This document shows positions 26,060 through 33,823 of a stretch of DNA of 64,000 nucleotides, piece after piece (positions within the stretch are counted from its first letter, which is position 1; every line of letters begins with the position of its first letter). The DNA comes from Burkholderia sp. Nafp2/4-1b (GTDB taxonomy: Bacteria; Pseudomonadota; Gammaproteobacteria; Burkholderiales; Burkholderiaceae): the NCBI RefSeq assembly GCF_003635165.1, contig NZ_ML058616.1:411092-475091 (forward strand). The letters are read 5' to 3'. The notes under the pieces are model-generated. The model made no database searches and was not told the DNA's origin. It saw only the letters and a list, made by a program, of their open reading frames with translations. The position numbers and the translations under genes are program-made.

Positions 26060-26194
26060 TTAGATGGCGAGGCGCTTGCGGCCCTTCGCGCGGCGAGCGT
26101 TGATGACCTTGCGGCCACCTGCCGTCTTCATGCGGACACGGAAGCCATGGGTGCGCTTGCGGCGCGTCACGGACGGTTGGTAAGTACGTTTCAT
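26060..26194 (-). CDS. rpmH: 50S ribosomal protein L34
   Basis: A 44-residue, highly basic ribosomal protein. The sequence [18 protein letters not shown] through RRAKGRKRL is the textbook L34. It is the first gene of the leftward rpmH-rnpA-yidD-yidC operon, divergent from dnaA across the putative origin. Confidence 0.97.
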
Positions 26195-26615
26195 GATGTT
26201 CTCACTTGTTCGAGAATGTCGAAATTCAGGGGACCGCGTGCCCTTAACCGGAGGCATTCGGGCGAACGCAATCGCCGGGAATACAGGATTGGTTTTCGCG
26301 GAACCCGCTATTTAAACCGTTTTTCTCTTGACGGTCAATACTTTACGAGTCGTTCCCCTGTGCCGGCCTCGTCCGATCCGGCCCCGCGGCCCACAGCCGG
26401 AGCCTGTGGATAAGTCCCGCTGTGGCCGCGTTTGGCGGTAGAATCTCGCCTTATCTCCAAGAATCCCGCACGCCGCCTCGGCCCGCGCCTGCCCCTCCAA
26501 CACTGTGATGCAGGCGTCCGAGGCACGCTCGCACGACCGCTTCGGGCCTTGTTGCGCAACCGCCACAAGGGCGCCGGCGAGCCGCGCTGTGCATGCAAAA
26601 AACGACAGTTACTTG
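26195..26615. other. rpmH-dnaA intergenic region: dnaA control region and candidate origin part, with one perfect DnaA box
   Basis: This 421-base stretch lies between divergent rpmH and dnaA, the classic origin neighbourhood. A perfect DnaA box (TTATCCACA on the minus strand) is at 26405-26413, close to an A+T-rich run at 26281-26345 that also holds the rpmH promoter. I find no second perfect box here; 26453-26461 is a weak two-mismatch candidate. It is either the dnaA autoregulatory site or part of oriC. One box alone is thin evidence for the full origin. Confidence 0.5.
26310..26338 (-). promoter_or_regulatory. Promoter of the rpmH operon
   Basis: On the minus strand TTGACC (26338-26333) is followed after 17 bases by TTAAAT (26315-26310). 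Transcription would start near 26303, about 110 bases before rpmH. Confidence 0.7.
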
Positions 26616-28193
26616 ATGAATGATTTCTGGCAACACTGTTCCGCACTGCTGGAGCGCGAGCTGACGCCCCAGCAGTACGTGACGTGGATCAAACCCTTGG
26701 CCCCGGTGGCCTTCGATGCGTCGGCGAACACGCTGTCCATCGCCGCGCCGAACCGCTTCAAGCTGGACTGGGTCAAGAGCCAGTTTTCGGGCCGCATCTC
26801 CGATCTGGCCCGGGATTTCTGGAACCAGCCGATCGAAGTCCAGTTCGTCCTCGATCCGAAGGCCGGCATGCGCAGCGCGGCGACCGCCGCCGCGCCGGCC
26901 GCCCCGCGCGCGCCGCTGGCCCCGACCGGCCCCGCCGCGACGGTCGCCGCGATCGCCGCCAACCTGGCCGCGAATGCCGGCGCCGCGCCCAGCGCGCCGG
27001 CCGACGTGCCGATGACGCCGTCGGCAGCCGCCGCGCATCACCTGAACGCCGACGATGCCGACATCGATCTGCCGAGCCTGCCCGCGCACGAAGCGGCGGC
27101 CGGCCGCCGCACGTGGCGTCCGGGCCCTGGTGCGGCACCCGCGAACGGCGGCGAAGCCGATTCGATGTACGAACGTTCGAAGCTGAACCCCGTGCTCACG
27201 TTCGACAACTTCGTGACCGGCAAGGCGAACCAGCTCGCGCGCGCCGCCGCGATCCAGGTCGCGGACAACCCCGGCATCTCGTACAACCCGCTGTTCCTGT
27301 ACGGCGGCGTCGGCCTCGGCAAGACCCACCTGATCCACGCGATCGGCAACCAGTTGCTGCTCGACAAGGCCGGCGCGCGGATCCGCTACATCCACGCCGA
27401 GCAATACGTGTCCGACGTGGTGAAGGCGTACCAGCGCAAGGCGTTCGACGACTTCAAGCGCTACTACCACTCGCTCGACCTGCTGCTGATCGACGATATC
27501 CAGTTCTTCTCCGGCAAGTCGCGCACGCAAGAGGAATTCTTCTACGCGTTCGAGGCGCTCGTCGCGAACAAGGCGCAGGTGATCATCACCAGCGACACGT
27601 ATCCGAAGGAGATTTCGGGCATCGACGATCGCCTGATCTCGCGCTTCGACTCCGGCCTCACCGTCGCAATCGAGCCGCCCGAGCTGGAAATGCGCGTCGC
27701 GATCCTGATGCGCAAGGCGCAGTCCGAAGGCGTGAACCTGTCGGAGGACGTCGCGTTCTTCGTCGCGAAGCACCTGCGCTCGAACGTGCGCGAACTCGAA
27801 GGCGCGCTGCGCAAGATCCTCGCGTATTCGAAGTTCCACGGCCGCGAGATCTCGATCGAGCTGACCAAGGAAGCGCTGAAGGACCTGCTGACCGTGCAGA
27901 ACCGGCAGATTTCGGTCGAGAACATCCAGAAGACCGTCGCCGACTTCTACAACATCAAGGTCGCCGACATGTATTCGAAGAAGCGTCCCGCGAACATCGC
28001 GCGGCCGCGGCAGATCGCGATGTACCTCGCGAAGGAACTCACGCAGAAGAGCCTGCCGGAGATCGGCGAGCTGTTCGGCGGGCGCGATCACACCACCGTG
28101 CTGCACGCGGTGCGCAAGATCGCCGACGAGCGCAGCAAGGACGCGCAGCTCAACCACGAGCTGCACGTGCTGGAACAGACGTTGAAGGGCTGA
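26616..28193 (+). CDS. dnaA: Chromosomal replication initiator protein DnaA
   Basis: It binds DnaA boxes and opens the origin. The 525-residue protein has domain I (residues 1-80, MNDFWQHCSALLERELTPQQY), a long alanine/proline-rich linker at about 85-185, the AAA+ domain with Walker A GGVGLGKT at 230-237 and Walker B LLLIDDIQF, and the DNA-binding domain IV ending with the signature GGRDHTTVLHAVRKI. The ATG at 26616 fits the family N-terminus; the frame is open further up but not conserved. It is followed by dnaN after 169 bases. Confidence 0.97.
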   Translation: MNDFWQHCSALLERELTPQQYVTWIKPLAPVAFDASANTLSIAAPNRFKLDWVKSQFSGRISDLARDFWNQPIEVQFVLDPKAGMRSAATAAAPAAPRAPLAPTGPAATVAAIAANLAANAGAAPSAPADVPMTPSAAAAHHLNADDADIDLPSLPAHEAAAGRRTWRPGPGAAPANGGEADSMYERSKLNPVLTFDNFVTGKANQLARAAAIQVADNPGISYNPLFLYGGVGLGKTHLIHAIGNQLLLDKAGARIRYIHAEQYVSDVVKAYQRKAFDDFKRYYHSLDLLLIDDIQFFSGKSRTQEEFFYAFEALVANKAQVIITSDTYPKEISGIDDRLISRFDSGLTVAIEPPELEMRVAILMRKAQSEGVNLSEDVAFFVAKHLRSNVRELEGALRKILAYSKFHGREISIELTKEALKDLLTVQNRQISVENIQKTVADFYNIKVADMYSKKRPANIARPRQIAMYLAKELTQKSLPEIGELFGGRDHTTVLHAVRKIADERSKDAQLNHELHVLEQTLKG

Positions 28194-28222
28194 GCGCGCG
28201 GGCGCGCTTGATAATTCGGCAT

Positions 28223-28254
28223 CCGCCCCAAATTAAGGGGGGCGGTTCGGTTTT
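28223..28254 (+). terminator. Hairpin between dnaA and dnaN
   Basis: A 7-bp G+C stem (28223-28229 with 28239-28245) followed by a T-rich stretch at 28246-28254. It could attenuate dnaA transcription ahead of a separate dnaN promoter. Confidence 0.5.
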
Positions 28255-28362
28255 AAGGCACAATACAGGTTTGACCGCCCCGGTGGTGGCGGGCCAAGAG
28301 CCCGGCCGACGGGGCGCTGCGAGGCTGCTGCGCTGCAGGCCGTTACTCAACGAAGGAACTCT

Positions 28363-29469
28363 ATGCAACTGGTCAAGACCGAACGAGACACACTCCTCAG
28401 GCCGCTGCAAACGGTCAGCGGCATCGTCGAACGCCGCCATACGTTGCCGATCCTTGCCAACCTGCTGATCACCAAGAACGGCCCGGACGTTTCATTCCTG
28501 TCGACCGACCTGGAGTTGCAGATCACCACGCGCGCCGATTTCGGCGTCGGCGGCGACCAGGTGGCCACCACCGTCGCGGCCCGCAAGCTGCTCGACATCC
28601 TGCGCGCGATGCCTGACGGCCAGGTCACGCTGTCGCTCGCCGACAAGCGCCTCACCGTCCAGTCCGGCAAGAGCCGCTTCGCACTGCAGACGCTCGCCGC
28701 AGACGAGTTCCCGACCGTCGCGCAAGCGAAGGATTTCGGCGCCACGCTGACCGTCCCGCAGAAGTCGTTCCGCCAGCTGCTCGGCATGGTGCACTTCGCG
28801 ATGGCGCAGCAGGACATCCGCTACTACCTGAACGGCATGCTGCTCGTCGTCGACGGCGACCAGCTGATGGCCGTGGCCACCGACGGCCACCGCCTCGCGT
28901 TCTCGTCGATGAAGCTCGAAGGCGGCACGTTCGGCCGCCAGGAAGTGATCGTGCCGCGCAAGACGATTCTCGAGCTGCAGCGCCTGCTCGAGGATATCGA
29001 CGACACCGTCACCATCGACATCGCGCAAACCCAGGCCAAGTTCACGTTCGGCCAGGTCGAGCTCGTGTCGAAGCTGGTCGAGGGCAAGTTCCCCGACTTC
29101 CAGCGCGTGATCCCGAAGGCGCACAAGAACACCTTCGAGATCGGCCGTGAAGAGCTGCAGCGTTCGCTGCAACGTGCGGCAATCCTGACCTCGGACAAGT
29201 TCAAGGGCGTGCGCTGCATCATCGCGCCGGGCCAGCTGAAGATCATGTCGACCAACGCCGATCAGGAAGAGGCGCAGGAAGAACTCGAAATCGCTTACCA
29301 GGGCGACACCGTCGACATCGGCTTCAACGTCACGTATCTGCTCGACGTGCTCGCGAACCTGAAGGTCGACACCGTGCAGGTGAGCCTCGGCGACGCCAGC
29401 TCGAGCGCGCTGATCACCGTGCCCGAGAACGAAGAGTTCAAGTATGTCGTGATGCCGATGCGCATCTGA
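28363..29469 (+). CDS. dnaN: DNA polymerase III sliding clamp (beta subunit)
   Basis: The ring-shaped processivity clamp. Its 368 residues comprise three repeated clamp folds. The opening MQLVKTERDTLLRPLQTVSGIVERRHTLPILANLL and the closing YVVMPMRI are those of bacterial beta clamps. The ATG at 28363 has an AAGGAAC purine site upstream. Placed between dnaA and gyrB as in many bacteria. Confidence 0.97.
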   Translation: MQLVKTERDTLLRPLQTVSGIVERRHTLPILANLLITKNGPDVSFLSTDLELQITTRADFGVGGDQVATTVAARKLLDILRAMPDGQVTLSLADKRLTVQSGKSRFALQTLAADEFPTVAQAKDFGATLTVPQKSFRQLLGMVHFAMAQQDIRYYLNGMLLVVDGDQLMAVATDGHRLAFSSMKLEGGTFGRQEVIVPRKTILELQRLLEDIDDTVTIDIAQTQAKFTFGQVELVSKLVEGKFPDFQRVIPKAHKNTFEIGREELQRSLQRAAILTSDKFKGVRCIIAPGQLKIMSTNADQEEAQEELEIAYQGDTVDIGFNVTYLLDVLANLKVDTVQVSLGDASSSALITVPENEEFKYVVMPMRI

Positions 29470-29538
29470 CGCGCTCGACATCGCGACACACACCAGGGGG
29501 CGACAAGCCCCTTTGGCGTTTTTATGGCGAACCGACAA

Positions 29539-29575
29539 CCCGTCCCTTTGGTGCCTTTTCGGCACCTTTGACGGG
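29539..29575 (+). promoter_or_regulatory. Two-tier hairpin in the gyrB leader
   Basis: An inner 6-bp stem (29550-29555 with 29561-29566) is nested in an outer 6-bp stem (29539-29544 with 29570-29575), separated by small internal bulges. It lies 85 bases before gyrB. It may end dnaN transcription or shape the gyrB leader; the inner stem is followed by only three T. Confidence 0.4.
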
Positions 29576-29660
29576 CCAGGAAACTGGAGCGGCCCGGCGA
29601 TTTCTCGCTGAAACGCACCGCGCCGCCACGAGAGTGGCCTCGCAGAACCGGAAGATATCC

Positions 29661-32135
29661 ATGAGTGAACAGCACAATTCGCAACCCGATAACAGCAGCT
29701 ACGGCGCTTCGTCGATCCAGATCCTCGAAGGTCTGGAGGCGGTGCGCAAGCGCCCCGGGATGTACATCGGCGACACGTCGGACGGCACCGGTCTGCACCA
29801 CCTCGTGTTCGAGGTGCTCGACAACTCGATCGACGAAGCGCTGGCCGGCTACTGCAACGACATCCACGTAACGATTCACGCCGACAACTCGATTTCCGTG
29901 ACCGACAACGGCCGCGGGATTCCGACCGACGTGAAGATGAACGACAAGCACGAGCCGAAGCGCAGCGCCGCCGAGATCGTGATGACCGAGCTGCACGCCG
30001 GCGGCAAGTTCGACCAGAACAGCTACAAGGTGTCGGGCGGCCTGCACGGCGTGGGCGTGTCGTGCGTGAACGCGCTGTCGAGCTGGCTGCGCCTCACCGT
30101 GCGCCGCAACGGCAAGAAGCATTACATGGAGTTCCATCGCGGCGTCGCGCAGGAGCGCGTGCTCGAACAGGTGGACGGCGTGGAAGTGTCGCCGATGCTC
30201 GTGACCGGCGATACCGAGAACCGCGGCACCGAAGTGCACTTCATGGCCGATCCGACCATTTTCGGCACGGTCGAGTATCACTACGACATCCTCGCGAAGC
30301 GGATGCGCGAGCTCTCGTTCCTGAACAACGGCGTGCGGATTCGTCTCACCGACCTGCGCTCGGGCAAGGAAGACGATTTCGCGTTCGCCGGCGGTGTGAA
30401 GGGCTTCGTCGAGTACATCAACAAGACCAAGACCAACCTGCACCCGACGATTTTCTTCGCCACCGGCGAGAAGGACGGCGTGGGCGTGGAAGTCGCGATG
30501 CAGTGGAACGACAGCTACAACGAGAACGTGCTGTGCTTCACGAACAACATTCCGCAGCGCGACGGCGGCACGCACCTGACCGGCCTGCGGGCCGCGATGA
30601 CGCGCGTCATGAACAAGTACATCACCGACAACGAGATCGCGAAGAAGGCGAAGGTCGAGACGACCGGCGACGACATGCGCGAAGGGCTGTCGTGCGTGCT
30701 GTCCGTGAAGGTGCCGGAGCCGAAGTTCAGCTCGCAGACGAAGGACAAGCTGGTGTCGTCGGAAGTGCGTGCGCCGGTTGAGGAAGTCGTCGCGAAGGCG
30801 CTGGAAGAGTTCCTGCTCGAAACGCCGATCGACGCGAAGATCATCTGCGGGAAGATCGTTGAGGCTGCCCGAGCGCGTGATGCTGCGCGGAAGGCGCGTG
30901 AGATGACGCGCCGCAAGGGCGTGCTCGACGGCGTCGGCCTGCCGGGCAAGCTCGCGGACTGCCAGGAGAAGGATCCGGCCAAGTGCGAAATCTACATCGT
31001 CGAGGGTGACTCGGCAGGTGGGTCGGCGAAGCAAGGGCGTGATCGTAAGTTCCAGGCGATCCTGCCGCTGCGCGGCAAGGTGCTGAACGTCGAGAAGGCA
31101 CGCTACGACAAGCTGCTTTCGTCGGAGCAGATCGTCACGCTCGTGACCGCGCTTGGGTGCGGGATCGGCAAGGAAGACTACAACCTCGACAAGCTCCGCT
31201 ATCACCGCATCATCATCATGACCGACGCGGACGTCGACGGCGCGCACATCCGCACGCTGCTGCTCACGTTCCTGTATCGCCAGATGCCGGACATGATCGA
31301 GCGCGGCTATGTGTATATCGCGCAGCCGCCGCTTTACAAGATCAAGGCGGGCAAGGACGAGCGGTATCTGAAGGACGACGTGGAGCTGAACGCGCATATG
31401 CTGCGGTTGGCGCTGCAAGGGTCGGAGCTGGTGCCTGAGGAGAATGCGGCGCCGATTTCGGGTGATGCGCTTGGCGAGCTGGCACGGTCGTATCTGCTGT
31501 CGAAGAGCGTGATCGAGCGGTTGAGCCGGTTGTATGACCCGGCTGCGCTGGAAGCGGTCATGGACGGCGTGGCGATCGATCTCTCCAATGAAGCTTCGAC
31601 CGAGGCTTCGGCGAAGGCGCTGCACGCTGCGTTGCATGACGACGCTTTGAAGAACGACGTGCGCGTCGTGCCTTCGTATGACCCGGTTCGCGAACAGCGG
31701 TCGCTGCATGTCGAGCGTACGCACCACGGCAACGTGCGGGTCTCGGTCATCGACCAGGAATTCCAGCACACCGCGGATTATCAACAGCTCGTGACCACCG
31801 CGAATACGTTCAAGGGGCTTATTGGGGAAGGTGCGGTCATCAAGCGTGGTGAGCGCAGTATGGCTGTGAGCGACTTCAAGAGCGCGATGAAGTGGCTGCT
31901 GGCGGATGCTGAGCGGAACGTCTCGAAACAACGCTACAAGGGGCTCGGCGAGATGAACCCCGGGCAGCTGTGGGAAACGACGATGGATCCGGCAGTGCGG
32001 CGACTGCTGCGTGTGCAGATCGAGGATGCTATTGCCGCGGATGGGATCTTTACTACCCTCATGGGGGATGACGTCGAGCCGCGGCGGGCGTTTATTGAGT
32101 CGAATGCGTTGCGGGCGGGGAATATTGACGTTTAA
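29661..32135 (+). CDS. gyrB: DNA gyrase subunit B
   Basis: The ATPase subunit of gyrase, which introduces negative supercoils. Of 824 residues, the N-terminal GHKL ATPase carries EVLDNSIDEALAG and the DNGRGIP motif, then the transducer, the TOPRIM domain with EGDSAGGSAKQGRDR and DADVDGAHIRTLLLTF, and the C-terminal QRYKGLGEMNPGQLWETTMDP. The ATG at 29661 opens MSEQHNSQ; the longer frame at 29568 adds nothing conserved. The 3' third has visibly plainer codon use than the 5' part. It is the last core gene before the accessory block. Confidence 0.97.
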   Translation: MSEQHNSQPDNSSYGASSIQILEGLEAVRKRPGMYIGDTSDGTGLHHLVFEVLDNSIDEALAGYCNDIHVTIHADNSISVTDNGRGIPTDVKMNDKHEPKRSAAEIVMTELHAGGKFDQNSYKVSGGLHGVGVSCVNALSSWLRLTVRRNGKKHYMEFHRGVAQERVLEQVDGVEVSPMLVTGDTENRGTEVHFMADPTIFGTVEYHYDILAKRMRELSFLNNGVRIRLTDLRSGKEDDFAFAGGVKGFVEYINKTKTNLHPTIFFATGEKDGVGVEVAMQWNDSYNENVLCFTNNIPQRDGGTHLTGLRAAMTRVMNKYITDNEIAKKAKVETTGDDMREGLSCVLSVKVPEPKFSSQTKDKLVSSEVRAPVEEVVAKALEEFLLETPIDAKIICGKIVEAARARDAARKAREMTRRKGVLDGVGLPGKLADCQEKDPAKCEIYIVEGDSAGGSAKQGRDRKFQAILPLRGKVLNVEKARYDKLLSSEQIVTLVTALGCGIGKEDYNLDKLRYHRIIIMTDADVDGAHIRTLLLTFLYRQMPDMIERGYVYIAQPPLYKIKAGKDERYLKDDVELNAHMLRLALQGSELVPEENAAPISGDALGELARSYLLSKSVIERLSRLYDPAALEAVMDGVAIDLSNEASTEASAKALHAALHDDALKNDVRVVPSYDPVREQRSLHVERTHHGNVRVSVIDQEFQHTADYQQLVTTANTFKGLIGEGAVIKRGERSMAVSDFKSAMKWLLADAERNVSKQRYKGLGEMNPGQLWETTMDPAVRRLLRVQIEDAIAADGIFTTLMGDDVEPRRAFIESNALRAGNIDV

Positions 32136-32161
32136 TTTTTGCTCGTAGCGTAGGGCGCCAG

Positions 32162-32298
32162 AGTAAGTGCGACTGGCGCCACAGTTTTGCGACTGGGCGA
32201 CTAAGTTGGTGCGACTAGGCTATCTGTCTGGCGCGATGTCTGGTCGGCCGCGGAATCATAATCCGCAGGTCCGGGTTCGAATCCCTGATTCGCCACCA
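32162..32298 (+). pseudogene. tRNA-like element A: Met(CAU)-like 3' tRNA half at the left edge of the accessory region
   Basis: Positions 32250-32298 read as the 3' half of a tRNA: an anticodon arm with perfect 5-bp stem and CAU in the loop (32250-32266), a T arm with the TTCGAAT loop and one mismatched pair, an acceptor strand ATTCGCC and a genomic CCA ending at 32298. No matching 5' acceptor or ordinary D arm precedes it, so it is not a normal tRNA. The segment from 32162 is clearly related to the element at 62144 (32 of 43 bases identical in 32162-32204 against 62144-62186, counted by eye). I read it as an integration site that kept or carries a tRNA 3' end. Function as an RNA is possible, since a terminator follows. 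Confidence 0.6.
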
Positions 32299-32316
32299 TA
32301 TTTATCAAGCACTTAA

Positions 32317-32341
32317 CCCAGCCTACACGGCTGGGCTTTTT
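32317..32341 (+). terminator. Intrinsic terminator after tRNA-like element A
   Basis: A perfect 7-bp stem (32317-32323 with 32329-32335), a five-base loop and a T-run at 32337-32341, 19 bases past the CCA. The sequence 32342-32565 beyond it holds no gene I can support. Confidence 0.8.
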
Positions 32342-32565
32342 GCTTTCTGGGTTTCGTGTAGGCACCGCGTAGGCATTTTGGGTCTACGTTAATCCACACC
32401 GAACCATACGGCCGCGCTTCAGATAGGGCCGAATGCGGTTGCGGTGACGACGAGCAGGACGGTAAAAAGTCCATGCAGCGTCCAGCCCAAAACGTCCAGT
32501 TCGAGCATCTGGCGCAGACCGTTCCAGCCACGGTCGCGTTTATGCGCAACTGGCTGTGATCGTAG

Positions 32566-33099
32566 TCAATTCGCTCGTTCGAGGGCACCTCCCCAGTCAG
32601 TACCCGACAATATGTCGCAAAGCTCAGCCCGGACGGTTCGCGCTCCCTGCGCCAGGTCCACAGTGGCAAACGCGATGGCATGCCCCTGAATTGTGACCGA
32701 TTCGCGAATGCGGACATCGACTGCTGGATGCAGGAACAGCCCTGACGCCTGATCCCATAGCGAGTCGAGCCCCTCTTGCGATCGCAAATACGTGTACATC
32801 TGGTACAGGTATTGGCTTTTCAGACTCGCACCGCCAAAACGGCTCGAACCGAGAACCGATGTGAACTTGGTGTCGATGACGAGTCTGCGACCGGCGCCGA
32901 GATCATCCATGATGATGTCGGTGATCATGCCCGGCAAAATCTCGGCAATCCCATCGGACGCCGCCGACATCTGCCAGTCAATATGCGCGCCACCACGGAC
33001 ACGCCACCCGATGGGCTGCAGCTCAACGCACGCAAAACCGAGTACTGCCTTTTCAAACAAGCGACGTACCCACACGTCGCGACTGCGATTGTCGTGCAT
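32566..33099 (-). CDS. McrC-like nuclease-domain protein, short form
   Basis: A 177-residue protein resembling only the C-terminal, PD-(D/E)xK nuclease part of McrC, the nuclease-bearing partner of the McrBC modified-DNA restriction system. Visible are RLFEKAVLGF, the ILPGMITDII strand with its aspartate and the VIDTKF strand supplying D and K, then the LYQMYTYLRS helix. Full McrC proteins are about twice as long, and no mcrB is nearby. The ATG at 33099 overlaps the stop of the metallopeptidase gene as TAATG, so translation is coupled and the short form may be real rather than broken. It is the last gene of the type I restriction operon. Confidence 0.65.
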   Translation of the reverse strand: MHDNRSRDVWVRRLFEKAVLGFACVELQPIGWRVRGGAHIDWQMSAASDGIAEILPGMITDIIMDDLGAGRRLVIDTKFTSVLGSSRFGGASLKSQYLYQMYTYLRSQEGLDSLWDQASGLFLHPAVDVRIRESVTIQGHAIAFATVDLAQGARTVRAELCDILSGTDWGGALERAN

Positions 33100-33821
33100 T
33101 AATACGCCCATTCCTCATGGCGCACCGGCAAGCGATTTAATTCATCCTTCAGTTGCCGCCACTGCGGCATGAACCGATCCATCAACGACTGGAACCGTGC
33201 ATTGTGGGTCGGCTCGATCAGGTGCAGCAGTTCATGCACGAGAATGTATTCCAGGCAATCTGACGGCTTGCGAGCCAAATCCGTATTCAGGCGGATGTTG
33301 CCCGACACCGGGTTGCAGCTTCCCCACTGCGTTTTCATGTGCTGCACGAGGACACGGTGGGCTTTGACGCCCAGGAGCGGCTCCCATTTTTTTAGCAACG
33401 CCGGCACGACTGCACGAACCTGGTCTCGGTACCAGGCGTCAAGCGCTTCACGGCGGCGGCTCGCGTCACTGCCGGCGCGTATGCTGAGTTCGAGCGTCGA
33501 ATGCTTCAGCCGCACGGCCGGTGCCGAGTCGGCCTCCACAATGCGCAACAGGTAACGCTTTCCCCAGACATAGTGGCTCTCCCGGTCCAGATATTCACGG
33601 GCCGTCTCCCGTTCCTGCGAAAGTAGTTTGCGCTGCTGTCGCCTGATCCAGTCCAGCCGCGTGATGGCATACACGCGGATGATGTCGGGCGTCATGTGCA
33701 AGGGCGCAGAAATCCGCACACGCCCGTCCGGCGGGTAGACGCTCAGATGGACATGCTTAATGTCCTTCCTTATCAGATCGACATGAATATCACCGAGATC
33801 GATGACCTCGCCCACTTCCAC
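33099..33821 (-). CDS. YgjP-like (DUF45/M48-type) zinc metallopeptidase
   Basis: A 240-residue protein of the YgjP/DUF45 family, seen next to HsdR in many type I restriction operons. The zinc motif HELLH is at about residues 196-200, with a third histidine six residues on (PTHNARF). The QWGSCNP and IRLNTDL stretches before it are standard for the family. The start is best taken as the GTG at 33821, which follows an AGGAG by eight bases at the end of hsdR. An open frame reaches to 33899 inside hsdR, and a TTG at 33827 overlaps the hsdR stop. Its role in restriction, perhaps trimming or turnover of HsdR, is unproven. Confidence 0.8.
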   Translation of the reverse strand: MEVGEVIDLGDIHVDLIRKDIKHVHLSVYPPDGRVRISAPLHMTPDIIRVYAITRLDWIRRQQRKLLSQERETAREYLDRESHYVWGKRYLLRIVEADSAPAVRLKHSTLELSIRAGSDASRRREALDAWYRDQVRAVVPALLKKWEPLLGVKAHRVLVQHMKTQWGSCNPVSGNIRLNTDLARKPSDCLEYILVHELLHLIEPTHNARFQSLMDRFMPQWRQLKDELNRLPVRHEEWAY

Positions 33822-33823
33822 GT

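Noticed and set aside
29295..31931. An 878-codon minus-strand frame across dnaN and gyrB
   Set aside because: A shadow of gyrB on the other strand with low-complexity composition.
32230..32298. A functional tRNA-Met gene after gyrB
   Set aside because: Only anticodon and T arms with acceptor 3' strand are convincing. No 5' acceptor strand pairs with it and no D arm is present, so it is recorded as a tRNA-like remnant.
32313..32565. C-terminal tail of an integrase or further McrC sequence between the terminator and the McrC-like gene
   Set aside because: The frames here show no integrase motif and no continuation of McrC homology.
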